Part shown: one piece after another, positions 10,105-20,080 of the stretch | Layout: every line of letters starts with the position of its first letter | Position numbering within the stretch: position 1 is the stretch's first letter | From: Pseudoteredinibacter isoporae | Lineage (GTDB): Bacteria > Pseudomonadota > Gammaproteobacteria > Pseudomonadales > Cellvibrionaceae | Assembly (NCBI RefSeq): GCF_011602085.1 | Contig: NZ_JAAONY010000002.1 | Coordinates: forward strand, 1,723,354-1,787,353 | Direction: 5' to 3' | DNA: 64,000 nt | Program-made: the position numbers and the translations under genes | Notes under the pieces: model-generated | Databases searched by the model: none | What the model saw: only the letters and a program-made list of their open reading frames with translations | Told to the model about the DNA's origin: nothing

Positions 10105-11362
10105 CGCCAAACACAATCCATTTTTGCGAGGTCAGCCCTTGCAGGCCAACTGGACCTCTGGCGTGAATCTTATCGGTGGAAATACCGATTTCAGCGCCCA
10201 GGCCATACTCGAAACCATCGGCAAACCGGGTGGATGCATTGGCCATTACCGATGCCGAATCCACCTGAGCCAGAAAACGCCGTACACGGCTGTAATCTTC
10301 GGAAACAATACTTTCAGTGTGCCCGGAGCTGTGCGCTGCGATGTGATCCATGGCGTCGGACATATTCGCCACCAGCTTCACCGCCAGGATCGGCGCCAGA
10401 TATTCCGTATCCCAATCAGCATCTTCTGCTGGCTTGAGACGCTCCGGATCGGAACAAACATCTTTCAAACTGGCATAAGATTTCTCGCAAGCGCGAAGCT
10501 GCACGCCTTTCTGCCAATACACTTCGGCCAGCGCCTTCAAAAACTCCTCCTTCAGCGACTCATGCAACAACAGAGTCTCCATTGCATTGCAAACACCATA
10601 GCGGTGGGTTTTTGCGTTGATGGCAATAGCCTTTGCCTTCTCCAGATCCGCCTTGTCATCCACATACACATGGCAAATGCCATCGAGATGCTTGATTACG
10701 CTCACCTTGGCTTCAGCACTGATTCGCTCAATCAGGCCCTTACCGCCACGCGGCACAATCACATCAACATACTCTGGCATAGTGATCATGGCGGAGACCG
10801 CTGCACGGTCTGTGGTTTCAATTACCTGAACCGCCTCTTCTGGCAAACCCGCTGATTTCAAACCGGCCGCAATACACTTTGCAATCGCCTGATTCGAGTG
10901 GAAAGCCTCTTTGCCGCCACGCAGAATCGTCGCGTTACCCGATTTCAAACACAGGCTCGCCGCATCGATGGTCACATTGGGCCTGGACTCATAAATAATC
11001 CCCACAACACCCAGAGGGACTCGCATTTTCCCCACCTGAATGCCACTCGGGCGATAGCTCATGTCGCTAATCTCTCCACAGGGATCAGCCAGAGCGGAGA
11101 TTTGCTCCAGCCCCTCGACCATCTGCTCGATGGTTTGCTCACGGATCGCCAAACGATCCAGAAGCGCCTCGTCCAGGCCATTTTCACGGCCAGCACTCAT
11201 GTCCAAGGCATTGGCAGCCAATATCTGTTCTTGGCACGCTTTCAACTCATCGGCAATCGCCAATAGTGCTTTGTTCTTTTGCCCGCTATCCGCCGCGGCC
11301 AAAAGCCGGGAGGCCGCCCGGGCGTTTTGCCCGATCTCGCGCATATAGTTTTCAATGTTCAT
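10085..11362 (-). CDS. proA: Glutamate-5-semialdehyde dehydrogenase (gamma-glutamyl phosphate reductase)
   Basis: ProA reduces gamma-glutamyl phosphate to glutamate 5-semialdehyde with NADPH, the second step of proline synthesis. The active cysteine is in [11 protein letters not shown], and the C-terminal [19 protein letters not shown] is a family hallmark. I use the ATG giving [12 protein letters not shown], which aligns with known ProA N-termini; the open frame extends 56 codons further upstream but that part is Arg-rich and unlike the family. The gene overlaps nadD at its 3' end. proB is not in the window. Confidence 0.95.
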   Translation of the reverse strand: MNIENYMREIGQNARAASRLLAAADSGQKNKALLAIADELKACQEQILAANALDMSAGRENGLDEALLDRLAIREQTIEQMVEGLEQISALADPCGEISDMSYRPSGIQVGKMRVPLGVVGIIYESRPNVTIDAASLCLKSGNATILRGGKEAFHSNQAIAKCIAAGLKSAGLPEEAVQVIETTDRAAVSAMITMPEYVDVIVPRGGKGLIERISAEAKVSVIKHLDGICHVYVDDKADLEKAKAIAINAKTHRYGVCNAMETLLLHESLKEEFLKALAEVYWQKGVQLRACEKSYASLKDVCSDPERLKPAEDADWDTEYLAPILAVKLVANMSDAMDHIAAHSSGHTESIVSEDYSRVRRFLAQVDSASVMANASTRFADGFEYGLGAEIGISTDKIHARGPVGLQGLTSQKWIVFGDGHIRD

Positions 11363-12032
11363 AGTATTGCTAAATGCCAGGTCAAATTGCTTTAGGCCCA
11401 TGATCTTGGGCTTATCGTTTCTTGTGTTTATCTGGCTGTGTTTCTGCCAGTACTGCTTCTCTTCTGTGCGTCTGCCGCGCCTCAATACCGATCTCAAATA
11501 GATAAGCCCCCGAAATACCCTCCAGGGCATCCAATGGATTTTTCACTCAAGATCAGGAGAACTGGGCATTATAGCGCTTTTCGAGCCCACTGACTGCGCT
11601 CTGGACCCGCGAATTAACCCTCTGGAGCAAATAATTGGCCACAAGGTTTCAGCCAAGGTTCAGGCAAGCGCTTTTAGCCTCAAGATTTGATCGGGCTGAT
11701 CAAGCAGCGCAGGTTTGCACGGTGCTCAGATGCCGGCCTTTGACCAGATTCGAGAGAAGCTTACGGTGAACGCACTTGCACAAAACAATACGCTGCCGCC
11801 ACTGCTCGATACAGGACACACATAACGGGCCGACATTTCAGATATTCCAGTGTAAAATACCACGGCTTCGTGGTGACAAACGTCAAGCATGAAGAATGAC
11901 GCCAACAACACTGACTGATTACCCCGCAATACAGCGACGCTCAGGGAAGGCAGATTTAAATCTACGGGAAACGCACTGTTCTAAAAACAACAAAAAGGCC
12001 ATGGCCGAAAGGCTCTAACCGGATAACACTAC
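11363..12032. other. 670-base intergenic region between divergent proA and the PepSY operon
   Basis: No convincing gene is seen. It should hold promoters for both sides: a TATAAT (minus strand, 11568-11573) could serve proA, though no good -35 box is seen. A perfect 6-bp hairpin, ACCACG-gctt-CGTGGT, lies at 11859-11874 without a T-run, so it may be an operator or RNA structure and not a terminator. A possible 67-codon frame on the minus strand lacks a ribosome site and family resemblance. Confidence 0.4.
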
Positions 12033-12368
12033 ATGACGACGCATCGACTCATTATAAGCCTGCTCTGCGCTTTTCTAGCGGCTACCGCTACGGTCAGCAT
12101 GAACGTACTGGGAGAGAATAAAACGAATGCGAACAGCCCCGACGTCAACAGTACCCCGCCCACTCAAAGCCGAATCATTTACCAATTAGCCAAAGCAGGC
12201 AGCAAAGACGACGGCAAAGCCAGTCCCGCCGGCCAAGCCAAGGCTGCCCAGAAAGCACTCAAGAAATCCAAGGGAAAAGTTCTCAAAGTTCAACGCGGAG
12301 AGGGCGGTTACACTGTTAAAGTACTTACCGGGTCTGGTAAAGTTCAACAAATCTGGATTGCAGACTAG
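12033..12368 (+). CDS. Secreted PepSY-domain protein
   Basis: A 111-residue exported protein. An N-terminal hydrophobic segment (about residues 6-26) looks like a signal peptide or anchor. The C-terminal part, from AAQKALKKSKGKVLKV through GGYTVKVLTGSGKVQQIWI, matches a PepSY unit (helix followed by beta hairpin with VKVLxxxGxVxxxxID). PepSY proteins bind or inhibit proteins in the envelope; small ones are often encoded beside two-component systems. It lies 80 bases upstream of a PhoP-like regulator and kinase, suggesting an accessory or target of that system. The middle is low-complexity, rich in Lys, Ala and Gly. Confidence 0.8.
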   Translation: MTTHRLIISLLCAFLAATATVSMNVLGENKTNANSPDVNSTPPTQSRIIYQLAKAGSKDDGKASPAGQAKAAQKALKKSKGKVLKVQRGEGGYTVKVLTGSGKVQQIWIAD

Positions 12369-12448
12369 AATAACAGCATAAGCACTGTCGGCTATGGCAC
12401 CCTAGCTGATGAAAATAGCCCTGGGATTAAATAATTACGAGACCTCCT

Positions 12449-13129
12449 ATGCGTTTACTTGTTGTGGAAGATGAGCCTCATATTCGTGAGCAAATTTGTA
12501 CCCAATTAAAATCAGCTGGCTATGTAAGTGATGCCTGTGGCGATGGCCGCGAAGCGATTTTTCTGGGCACTGAACACCCCTACGACCTCGCGATTATCGA
12601 TCTCGGCCTCCCCGAAGTCGACGGTCTGGAAGTGGTTAAGCAATTGCGCGCCGAAGGCCAGAAATACCCGATCCTGATTCTCACGGCTCGCGGTAACTGG
12701 CAGGATAAAGTGGAAGGCCTGGAAGCCGGTGCTGACGACTACGTGGTAAAGCCTTTCCAAAACGAAGAATTGCTTGCGCGTATTAACGCTTTGCTACGTC
12801 GCGCCGCCGGTCACGCCAGCCCAAGCCTGGATTATGGCCCACTGGTGATCAACACCGCGGCGAAAACCGTCAGCCGCGATGGTGTGAAACTGGAACTGAC
12901 CAGTTTCGAATACAACACTTTGGAATATCTCGCCCTGAACGCCGGCAAGCTGGTGTCAAAAACCGAGCTTACTGAGCACCTCTACGATCAGGATTTTGAT
13001 CGCGACAGCAATGTGATCGAGGTGTTTATTGGCCGCCTTCGCAAAAAAATCGATCCGAACAGCGATTTAAAACCCATCGATACGGTTCGCGGGCAAGGCT
13101 ATCGATTCGCTTTGGAAACCCAGAGCTAA
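12449..13129 (+). CDS. OmpR/PhoP-family response regulator
   Basis: Receiver domain (residues 1-115) with phospho-acceptor Asp in LAIIDLGLPEVDG and the LTARG and KPF motifs, then an OmpR-type winged helix (about 125-222) ending in IDTVRGQGYRF. Closest in feel to PhoP of gammaproteobacteria. The kinase gene starts 12 bases downstream and an exported PepSY protein lies upstream, so the trio is probably one envelope-sensing unit. The assignment to PhoP and not QseB or ColR is by overall resemblance only. Cytoplasmic DNA-binding regulator. Confidence 0.92.
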   Translation: MRLLVVEDEPHIREQICTQLKSAGYVSDACGDGREAIFLGTEHPYDLAIIDLGLPEVDGLEVVKQLRAEGQKYPILILTARGNWQDKVEGLEAGADDYVVKPFQNEELLARINALLRRAAGHASPSLDYGPLVINTAAKTVSRDGVKLELTSFEYNTLEYLALNAGKLVSKTELTEHLYDQDFDRDSNVIEVFIGRLRKKIDPNSDLKPIDTVRGQGYRFALETQS

Positions 13130-13141
13130 GGCCTATCCGAC

Positions 13142-14485
13142 TTGCGACTCTTCCGCTCACTCGCTTCGCGCTTTACGCTGGCCTCACTGCTGGTACTGCC
13201 AGCAGTGCTTGGTCTGAGCGGCTATATGCTGGATCAGGCCTTTCAGCGCAGCCTGACCTCCGCAGAAAAGAATCGCCTGAGCAGTCAGATGTATATGCTG
13301 CTCGGGTCTATCGATATCAGTGATGGACAACCCAAACTTTCCCAGGAACTCCACGACCCGGGTTTCAGCCGCCCAGGCTCCGGGCTTTATGCCTGGATCT
13401 TTACGCCGGAAGGTATGCAATGGCAGTCCCCCTCGGTACTCTTCCCCACGCCATCGGATTTAAAACCGGAACGCATTAATGCCGGCAAGGAACACTTTCA
13501 GGATCGGATTGGCGATCTGGGGCGCGTCTTCAGTTTAAGCTTTGATGTGGAATGGGAAAGCAGCGACGGCAATCTACCGGTGCGCCTGATCATCTGGCAT
13601 GACAGCACAGTCTGGGATGCTGAACTGCGCAGCTACCGCCAGCAATTGGGACAATGGCTTGGCAGCCTCGGAGTTTTTATCATTCTCGCCCAACTGCTGA
13701 TTATGCGTTGGGGCCTACAACCCCTGAAGCGCTTGAAATCCGACATCGATAAATTGCGCGAGTCACCAGACGAGCAATTGCCGGGCAACTACCCCTCTGA
13801 GATTATTCCGGTAACCCAAAGTCTCAATCAGGTACTCGCCAATCAGACCCAGCAAAGTGAGCGCTATAAAAATACACTCAACGATTTGGCGCACAGCCTG
13901 AAAACCCCACTGGCCGTAATTTCCGGTTTCGCCCAGCAAGACCCGGAACTGGAAAAGAAACTGGCCGACCCTCTGCGCCGCATGGATGAAATTGTCAGCC
14001 ACCAGCTGAGTCGCGCCAGCCTCGGCGCCAAAGTGAATATCAATCGCAGCATCAATCTGCGCCAGTTGTGTAAGCGCCTCATCGCCGCCCTCGGGAAGGT
14101 GTATGATCGCGATGAAAAAGATTTTTCCCTGTTAATTCCTGCCGACTGCCTGATACAAGGTGAAGAAGCTGATTTTATGGAATTGATGGGCAACCTGCTC
14201 GACAATGCCTGCAAATACGGCCGCCGCCAGGTTTTTGTGGATGCCGAAGAAATGGATGGCCAGTGGGTTATTCGAGTTGAAGACGATGGCCCCGGCGTAG
14301 CGGGCAATCAACGCCAGAGTATTTTGACCCGAGGCCAAAGAGCCGACACCGCAAATAAAGGCCAAGGTATCGGCCTCGCCGTGGCAATTGATATCGTCAG
14401 TGCTTACAGCGGCAGCGTTGAAGTTGGCCGCTCCCCCATTTTAGGCGGCGCTTCCTTTATTCTGACACTTCCTGTTCAGCGTTAG
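13142..14485 (+). CDS. Sensor histidine kinase (PhoQ-like)
   Basis: Two transmembrane segments (about residues 10-30 and 175-195) flank a ~145-residue periplasmic sensor. The cytoplasmic part has a HAMP-like linker, the dimerisation/phospho-acceptor helix NDLAHSLKTPLAV, the N box NLLDNACKYG, and G boxes DDGPGV and GQGIGLAVA. The start codon is TTG, 12 bases after the regulator stop. The sensor domain, with LLGSIDISDGQ and LYAWIFTPEG, resembles PhoQ-type sensors. Its last 29 bases overlap tail-to-tail with the exosortase-associated gene on the other strand. Confidence 0.9.
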   Translation: MRLFRSLASRFTLASLLVLPAVLGLSGYMLDQAFQRSLTSAEKNRLSSQMYMLLGSIDISDGQPKLSQELHDPGFSRPGSGLYAWIFTPEGMQWQSPSVLFPTPSDLKPERINAGKEHFQDRIGDLGRVFSLSFDVEWESSDGNLPVRLIIWHDSTVWDAELRSYRQQLGQWLGSLGVFIILAQLLIMRWGLQPLKRLKSDIDKLRESPDEQLPGNYPSEIIPVTQSLNQVLANQTQQSERYKNTLNDLAHSLKTPLAVISGFAQQDPELEKKLADPLRRMDEIVSHQLSRASLGAKVNINRSINLRQLCKRLIAALGKVYDRDEKDFSLLIPADCLIQGEEADFMELMGNLLDNACKYGRRQVFVDAEEMDGQWVIRVEDDGPGVAGNQRQSILTRGQRADTANKGQGIGLAVAIDIVSAYSGSVEVGRSPILGGASFILTLPVQR

Positions 14486-15107
14486 CGTTTTCTTTCGGCT
14501 TCGACGACAGCGACAAAAACAGCGACTGCAATTCAGACTGATTGGTCACTATCCAGCAGAATACCGGAACCAGTACCGGCAACATCAGCGTCGCCAATTG
14601 AAAACCCAACGCAATAAAGTCTCTTGATGCATACCAATAGCGATTGGCCTCCATAAAGGCCGCACCAAGACCAACCATCACTGATTTTGCGCACAGGAAA
14701 ACAATACTGAGGGTGATTACTGAATACAGAATCACAAATGAAATGGCGATGTTTTTTTGGGGCTTCCAATTCCACAGTGCTGCTTGCAGAGCAAAATAAA
14801 AGGGTACCGAATAGCTCAACACTCGCACATTGGATTCGAACGCCAGGGCATAACCCGCCGCCCGGGCCGGCACCAAACGCCCCTGAACTTCTCCCCAATT
14901 ACTGACGATCTGCAATGTGCCATCGGCCAGCTTCAGACTGTTTACCGAATCCGGCAGCAAGCCGCTCAGAATCGCTTCGGCGATATCCGCTGCGGGTTGC
15001 AGCCACCAATCGCCAATAAACCACCACAGAGCAAAACAGGGAATCATCGCCAGAATAATACGGACAAAAAAAGCACCCGGCCCAATGTCGACTGCCTGCT
15101 TAATCAT
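14457..15107 (-). CDS. Exosortase H-associated membrane protein
   Basis: A 216-residue membrane protein with five or so hydrophobic segments (ILAMIPCFALWWFIGDWW; SVPFYFALQAALW; ISFVILYSVITLSIVFL; ATLMLPVLVPVFCWIV) and a Lys/Glu-rich tail. It is encoded immediately after exosortase H with an ATGA overlap, the position where a conserved companion membrane protein of XrtH systems is found. No reaction is known for that companion; it presumably assists substrate sorting at the inner membrane. It converges with the kinase gene and overlaps its 3' end. Confidence 0.8.
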   Translation of the reverse strand: MIKQAVDIGPGAFFVRIILAMIPCFALWWFIGDWWLQPAADIAEAILSGLLPDSVNSLKLADGTLQIVSNWGEVQGRLVPARAAGYALAFESNVRVLSYSVPFYFALQAALWNWKPQKNIAISFVILYSVITLSIVFLCAKSVMVGLGAAFMEANRYWYASRDFIALGFQLATLMLPVLVPVFCWIVTNQSELQSLFLSLSSKPKENANAEQEVSE

Positions 15108-15619
15108 GCGGCCGCCTCGCCAGCCGGCGCATCATCATCAACAGGGCGATTGATCACCCGCAGCCAGACCAAAAACACCGCCAGTACATCCACCATGATC
15201 AATACGGGCCACAAATACAAATGCGCCCACTCGAACACCTGCATGTTCCACTGCCCCAAATAAAACAGACTGATAATCCGCAGGATGTTCGCGGCCTGAA
15301 TGGCAAAAAAACCAATCACAACCACCGCAACTTTCTGTTTCAGGGTCGCAGGAAAAGCCACAGCGGCGGCAATCAACATAATCGTTGCTTCCACCCCATT
15401 ACAACCCGGCTCGATGGACACCGCGAAGCCATTTGCCGAGCTTTGCAGAATTTTCCCATAGGCGAGCACATCCCCGTCAAAGGGCGTGATAATGGCAACG
15501 CAAACTTTGGCAATAAACGCCGTGAAAGGGAGAATCACATTTTCCTGAACAGGCCCCAGCATCTCGAGACCAAACAATACGACGAGTACGGCAAAAAACC
15601 AGGCACTGTAGCGCAGCAT
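15104..15619 (-). CDS. xrtH: Exosortase H (archaeosortase/exosortase family)
   Basis: A 171-residue polytopic membrane transpeptidase. The three catalytic residues of the exosortase family are present in order: Cys73 in PGCNGVEA, Arg114 in ANILRIISL and His133 in FEWAHLYLWP. The short single-domain form and the companion membrane protein directly downstream point to subclass H, which recognises IPTLxxWG-type C-terminal signals. The role is to cleave and reattach sorted exported proteins at the inner membrane. No substrate with such a C-terminus is encoded in this window. Confidence 0.88.
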   Translation of the reverse strand: MLRYSAWFFAVLVVLFGLEMLGPVQENVILPFTAFIAKVCVAIITPFDGDVLAYGKILQSSANGFAVSIEPGCNGVEATIMLIAAAVAFPATLKQKVAVVVIGFFAIQAANILRIISLFYLGQWNMQVFEWAHLYLWPVLIMVDVLAVFLVWLRVINRPVDDDAPAGEAAA

Positions 15620-15652
15620 CTACTTTCCTTTGATGACGTTGGCTCGGCCCGC

Positions 15653-18163
15653 TTAAGCTTCAGGGCCGAGAGGTTTAAAGACCAGCAGTAGTTTTGGCAG
15701 CAGCACCAAAGAAGCCAAAGTTGCCGCTATCATTGAGCCGCCCGTCAACAAGCCAAAGTAGATCGAAGGAATAAACTCCGAGAGCGCCAAGACAGAGAAG
15801 CCAACAATAATCGTAATCGCAGTATAGTACAGCGCGCGACCAATCGTCCCGTGCGAGCGATGCATCGTAGCCACATAATTGCCGTCTTTAGCAAATTCCC
15901 GCTTGAAGCAAGTGATGTAGTGAATCTCGTGATCCACTGCGATCCCCACTGTGATGGCGGCAATCGTAATGGTCATCATATCCAGAGGGATACCTGCCAG
16001 CCCCATTCCGCCCAACACCATAAACGCCGCCAGCATATTGGGCACGATGGCCACTAACGCTAATGAAAGTGAGCGGAACAGAACCACAAACATAATCATA
16101 ATGGCGATAAACACCGCGCCCAGCGTCATGATTTGAGAATCAAACAAGCTGTTGAGCATATTGTTGTACAGCACCAGCATACCGCTGAAATGAATCTGTT
16201 CCGGTTCAAAACCCAGCTCATTAATCGCATGGTCCCGAATTTTGTTCATGATCGTCATGCGATCGAGATCGGGGCTGGTCTCCACCAGGCGCATCGCGAT
16301 GCGAGTTTGTTCCTGCTCGATGGCCAGATAAGGTTTGACCAAAACATCGTTGATGCTGTCAGGCAGCGCCTGGCGAAGAATGGCCAGCTCAAAGTCGCTC
16401 AAGCTGCCGCCATTTACGTCCTTGGCAACCTTGTAGGCAATGGCCAGCGATTGCACCTTGCCAACTTCCGGCAGGGACTCCAGATAATCGTGAAGCCCTT
16501 CAACCTTACTCAAACCGGCGGTAGTAAACCAGTAAACGGATTCTGATTCGCCTGACTCATCGGCAAATAGATCATCGCCAAATTCGTCACCGAACTCATC
16601 CGCAAACTCATCGTCTTCTTCCGCAGAGGACTCAGTGGCAACTTCCGACTCGGGAACCACATCAATGATCAGCTCCAGCGGCATAGTGCCACCCAAACGT
16701 CGATCGATGGCTTCCATTCCCTGATAGATTTCGGTGTCTTTATGGAAGTAATCGATAAAGCGGTTGTCGACCTTCAGAAGAGTTAAGCCATAAGCTGAAA
16801 CCGCCGCCGCGACAAGCGACAACACAATCACCAACGTACCTCGCTGTTCCGCAAAGCGCGAAAAGCGCAGCGTAAACGCTTTGGATTGATCGCCATTGTC
16901 TTTCGGATCGCCCAGCGGCCAAACCATTAAACCGGCCGGCAACAAAACAAAAGCGATGCAGAACCCTACGGCCAGTCCCATGGTCATCATCCAACCAAAG
17001 TCGATCACCGGGCGAATACCACTGACCACCAGAGAAGCAAAAGCAACCACCGTGGTTAATGCCGTAAACAGGCAGGGGCGCAACATGTAGTGGACCATGT
17101 CCATCACCAGCTGATCTTTGCTCCAATGCGGATGTTCGCCATAGGACTCACGGAATCGAACCACCAGATGAATGGTGATCGCCAGCGTAGTAATCAACAA
17201 CAACGCCACAAAGTTGGAAGAGATCACCGTCAGACGCCAATCCAGCCAGCTCAACATGCCCAGCATCAACACAGCCGTAATCAAACAGGTCGACAGAGGC
17301 AGAATAATAAAACGCCATTGTCGGAAAATGACCGCCAACAACAGAATAATAAACAGCACAATACCTATGCCGAACACCACCAGATCACTTTGAATAAAGT
17401 CGATCATGTCGGCGGTAATCATGGTCACGCCACCAACAAACATTTCGGCGCGATCAGAATAGGAAGCAACGATCTCACGCACCTCAGCCACACGGGCTTT
17501 GTCTCTGATCGCGGCCTCGGTGCGATACGCCAGAAACTCAGCGCTGACTCGCTCATACTCAAGTTGCTGCTCAGGGCTGAGGGCATTCTTTTTGAACAGC
17601 GAGCGGAGTTCATCGCGCTGCTTCACCAGCTTGAGATAGGTGTTATCAACTTTCAGATTTGCCAGAACGGCGGTTGTGCGACCATCGGGGCTCAGCAACA
17701 TATCCCGGTATATCGGGCTCTGCCAGAATTCCTGTTTGGCCAGTTCGCGATCAACCCCTTCGCTCATCAAGGTGCGAGGCTCTGCGCTGAGATCTGTCAG
17801 GCTTAGCTTGGGGCTGTACAACAGCGGCACGTCCAACATGCCCAATACAGAGTCCACGCCCTCGACCTTTGCGAGGTCATCAGACAGGCTACGCAGATCC
17901 TCGATCGCTTCATCAGAGAATAAATCCTCATTGGGGCGATAAGTCACCACCAGGAAATCGCCACTTTGATAGCGACCAAAGATCTCGCGAAAGTAATCCA
18001 GGTCTTTGTCGTTTTCCAGGGTTAGAGATTCGGACGAAGCATCCAGCTTGAAATTTGGCAATCCAGCGGCAGCCGCAATCGTTAATGCCAACACCAATAA
18101 CAGGCTAAACCAAGGGCGCTGAATAACAATTCCTTGGTAGAACGCCGCTAAACCTCTTAGCAT
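15653..18163 (-). CDS. RND/MMPL-family exporter
   Basis: 836 residues with two repeats, each of one transmembrane helix, a large periplasmic loop (about 32-260 and 455-640) and a bundle of five helices. The motif GIAVDHEIHYITCFKRE in the second bundle, with a paired acidic residue in the membrane, is typical of MMPL/HpnN-type transporters. It is a single polypeptide without a recognisable adaptor or outer-membrane gene nearby. The second periplasmic loop contains an unusual acidic stretch (about 515-545) in which EFADEFGDEFGDD can be read as three imperfect repeats. xrtH begins 33 bases downstream, so they may be co-transcribed. Substrate unknown; lipids are common for relatives. Confidence 0.88.
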   Translation of the reverse strand: MLRGLAAFYQGIVIQRPWFSLLLVLALTIAAAAGLPNFKLDASSESLTLENDKDLDYFREIFGRYQSGDFLVVTYRPNEDLFSDEAIEDLRSLSDDLAKVEGVDSVLGMLDVPLLYSPKLSLTDLSAEPRTLMSEGVDRELAKQEFWQSPIYRDMLLSPDGRTTAVLANLKVDNTYLKLVKQRDELRSLFKKNALSPEQQLEYERVSAEFLAYRTEAAIRDKARVAEVREIVASYSDRAEMFVGGVTMITADMIDFIQSDLVVFGIGIVLFIILLLAVIFRQWRFIILPLSTCLITAVLMLGMLSWLDWRLTVISSNFVALLLITTLAITIHLVVRFRESYGEHPHWSKDQLVMDMVHYMLRPCLFTALTTVVAFASLVVSGIRPVIDFGWMMTMGLAVGFCIAFVLLPAGLMVWPLGDPKDNGDQSKAFTLRFSRFAEQRGTLVIVLSLVAAAVSAYGLTLLKVDNRFIDYFHKDTEIYQGMEAIDRRLGGTMPLELIIDVVPESEVATESSAEEDDEFADEFGDEFGDDLFADESGESESVYWFTTAGLSKVEGLHDYLESLPEVGKVQSLAIAYKVAKDVNGGSLSDFELAILRQALPDSINDVLVKPYLAIEQEQTRIAMRLVETSPDLDRMTIMNKIRDHAINELGFEPEQIHFSGMLVLYNNMLNSLFDSQIMTLGAVFIAIMIMFVVLFRSLSLALVAIVPNMLAAFMVLGGMGLAGIPLDMMTITIAAITVGIAVDHEIHYITCFKREFAKDGNYVATMHRSHGTIGRALYYTAITIIVGFSVLALSEFIPSIYFGLLTGGSMIAATLASLVLLPKLLLVFKPLGPEA

Positions 18164-18473
18164 GATAAACCCTAATAAACCTTAACCATTTACATGAGCC
18201 TTCCCTGTGGAGGCTACTCTCATTACAAAAGGCGAATAATATCCTATCGGGACAGTAATAACCTGAAAAAGCCTGAAATTGACTGAACTTTACACCTGTA
18301 AAAACAGCAACTTAGCTTACGTCATTATGCTTATACTAGACGATTACAGGGCCTTACTCGCGTATACTGCCGCTCTTTGAACACAGCTTGCCGCGAGGGT
18401 TCCAGACCAAGGCTCTGGGACCAGAAAAAGCCCAGGCTCTACTAAAACACTAGACGACTTTATGGACACACGC

Positions 18474-19439
18474 ATGCAAAACGCCGTAATTCTTGACGCC
18501 GACAGTTTAGGGCCAAGTGATCTGGACCTCAGCCCCCTGCTCGACCAAGTCGAGCATTGGCAGATACACGGCAGTACCCACCCGGAAGAGCGAATAGAAC
18601 GCTGCCGGAATGCCGAGCTGATTGTGAGCAACAAAGTGATCATCGACGCCGAACTACTCGATGCCTGCCCCAATATCAAACTGGTGTTGATTGCTGCCAC
18701 CGGCAGCAATAATGTTGATCTGAAAGCTGCTGCGGCCAAAGGCGTGACCGTATGCAATGTGGCCGGCTACGGCACTGCCAGTGTCGCTCAACACTGCTGG
18801 GCCATGATTCTCAATTTGGCTACACAACTGCAACGCTACGATCAAGCAGCAAAAAACGGTCAGTGGAGCAAAAGCCCGTTCTTCTGCCTCTTGGATTACC
18901 CCATTGTTGAATTACAAGGTAAAACCCTCGGCCTTATTGGGCACGGCAGCATCGGCCAGGCCGTAGCCAATATTGCCGAGGCCTTTGGCATGGAGGTATT
19001 GATTGCGGCTCGCAAAGGGCAAGACCCAACCTCCGGAGATACAAGCCGAACCGCGTTCCCGGAGTTGATCGAACAGAGTGACGTAATCAGCCTGCACTGC
19101 CCACTGACCGCCGAAACAGAAAATCTGATTGCTGAAACTGAACTGCGCGCCATGAAAAACGGCGCCCTGCTGATCAACGTTTCTCGCGGTGGACTGATCG
19201 ATGAAACCGCACTGAAAACTGCTCTCCAGGAAGGCTGGATTGCGGGCGCGGCACTGGACACCCTACGCCAGGAACCTCCAGCGGAGGATCACCCATTGCT
19301 GGCCTTACAGAATCAGAACCTTGTTTTAAGCCCTCACTCAGCCTGGGGCAGCCGCGAAGCCAGACAGCGCCTGGTGAATATCATGGCAGAAAATCTGGGG
19401 GGCTTTCTAAAAGGCACACCGCAAAACCGACTTTGTTGA
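18474..19439 (+). CDS. D-2-hydroxyacid dehydrogenase (glycerate/hydroxypyruvate reductase-like)
   Basis: NAD(P)-dependent 2-hydroxyacid dehydrogenase. The Rossmann motif GLIGHGSIGQAVANIA, catalytic Arg in NVSRGGLIDE, Glu in RQEPPAEDHPLL and His in SPHSAWGS are all present. About 321 residues. The substrate is likely hydroxypyruvate, glyoxylate or a related keto acid, but sequence alone does not fix it. I prefer the second ATG (MQNAVILDADSLG), as relatives start at the first beta strand; an ATG four codons earlier is possible. Transcribed away from the RND exporter across ~300 bases of AT-rich promoter DNA. Confidence 0.88.
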   Translation: MQNAVILDADSLGPSDLDLSPLLDQVEHWQIHGSTHPEERIERCRNAELIVSNKVIIDAELLDACPNIKLVLIAATGSNNVDLKAAAAKGVTVCNVAGYGTASVAQHCWAMILNLATQLQRYDQAAKNGQWSKSPFFCLLDYPIVELQGKTLGLIGHGSIGQAVANIAEAFGMEVLIAARKGQDPTSGDTSRTAFPELIEQSDVISLHCPLTAETENLIAETELRAMKNGALLINVSRGGLIDETALKTALQEGWIAGAALDTLRQEPPAEDHPLLALQNQNLVLSPHSAWGSREARQRLVNIMAENLGGFLKGTPQNRLC

Positions 19440-19479
19440 GCAGTGGCTGGCCACCCAAAGTCAAGAAGCCCGCGCTGGC

Positions 19480-20079
19480 TCACTCGCCCCAGCGCGGCAT
19501 AATATCCTGCTCAATGCCCAATTGATCGAGAATTCTCGCAACCACAAAATCGATCAAATCTTCGATGGAATTCGGAGAGTGATAGAACCCCGGGCTGGCA
19601 GGCATGACGATAGCCCCGAGCTGAGTCAGCTTTAGCATATTCTCCAAGTGAATCGCGGAATACGGCATTTCCCTGGGCACCAGCAAGAGCGGCTTGCGCT
19701 CTTTCAGCACCACATCCGCCGCGCGCTCAATTAAATTGTTGCTCGCTCCGCAAGCAATGGCCGATAACGTTCCGCCACTGGCCGGACAGATCACCATTGG
19801 CGCACAACGGCTGGAGCCCGATGCCACCGGTGAAAACCAATCTTCGCGACTGTAAAAACGCAAACGCTCGGCATCCACGTTATAGTGCTCACAAAACCAA
19901 CTACCCCAAGCCGTTTCATCTTCCGGCAACTGCCATTCGGTTTCTGTGTTGATCACCACTGCGGCGGCGCGAGATACCATCAAATTTACCTGGCAACCCG
20001 CTGCCAGCAGACACTGCAATAAACGCAACGCATATTGCGCACCGGAACCACCGGTGATGGCCAAGCTGATTGTTTGCAT
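19480..20079 (-). CDS. ubiX: Flavin prenyltransferase UbiX
   Basis: UbiX joins dimethylallyl phosphate to FMN, producing the prenyl-FMN cofactor needed by the UbiD decarboxylase in ubiquinone synthesis. The N-terminal [18 protein letters not shown] and the flavin-site [21 protein letters not shown], then [18 protein letters not shown], are characteristic. I choose the ATG giving [11 protein letters not shown], immediately after the mpl stop codon (one base apart), so the two genes are co-translated; the open frame extends 21 codons further into mpl. Confidence 0.95.
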   Translation of the reverse strand: MQTISLAITGGSGAQYALRLLQCLLAAGCQVNLMVSRAAAVVINTETEWQLPEDETAWGSWFCEHYNVDAERLRFYSREDWFSPVASGSSRCAPMVICPASGGTLSAIACGASNNLIERAADVVLKERKPLLLVPREMPYSAIHLENMLKLTQLGAIVMPASPGFYHSPNSIEDLIDFVVARILDQLGIEQDIMPRWGE

Positions 20080-20080
20080 C

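Noticed and set aside
11726..11929. A 67-codon minus-strand frame in the proA-PepSY gap
   Set aside because: No ribosome site, no recognisable motif, and the region more likely carries promoters.
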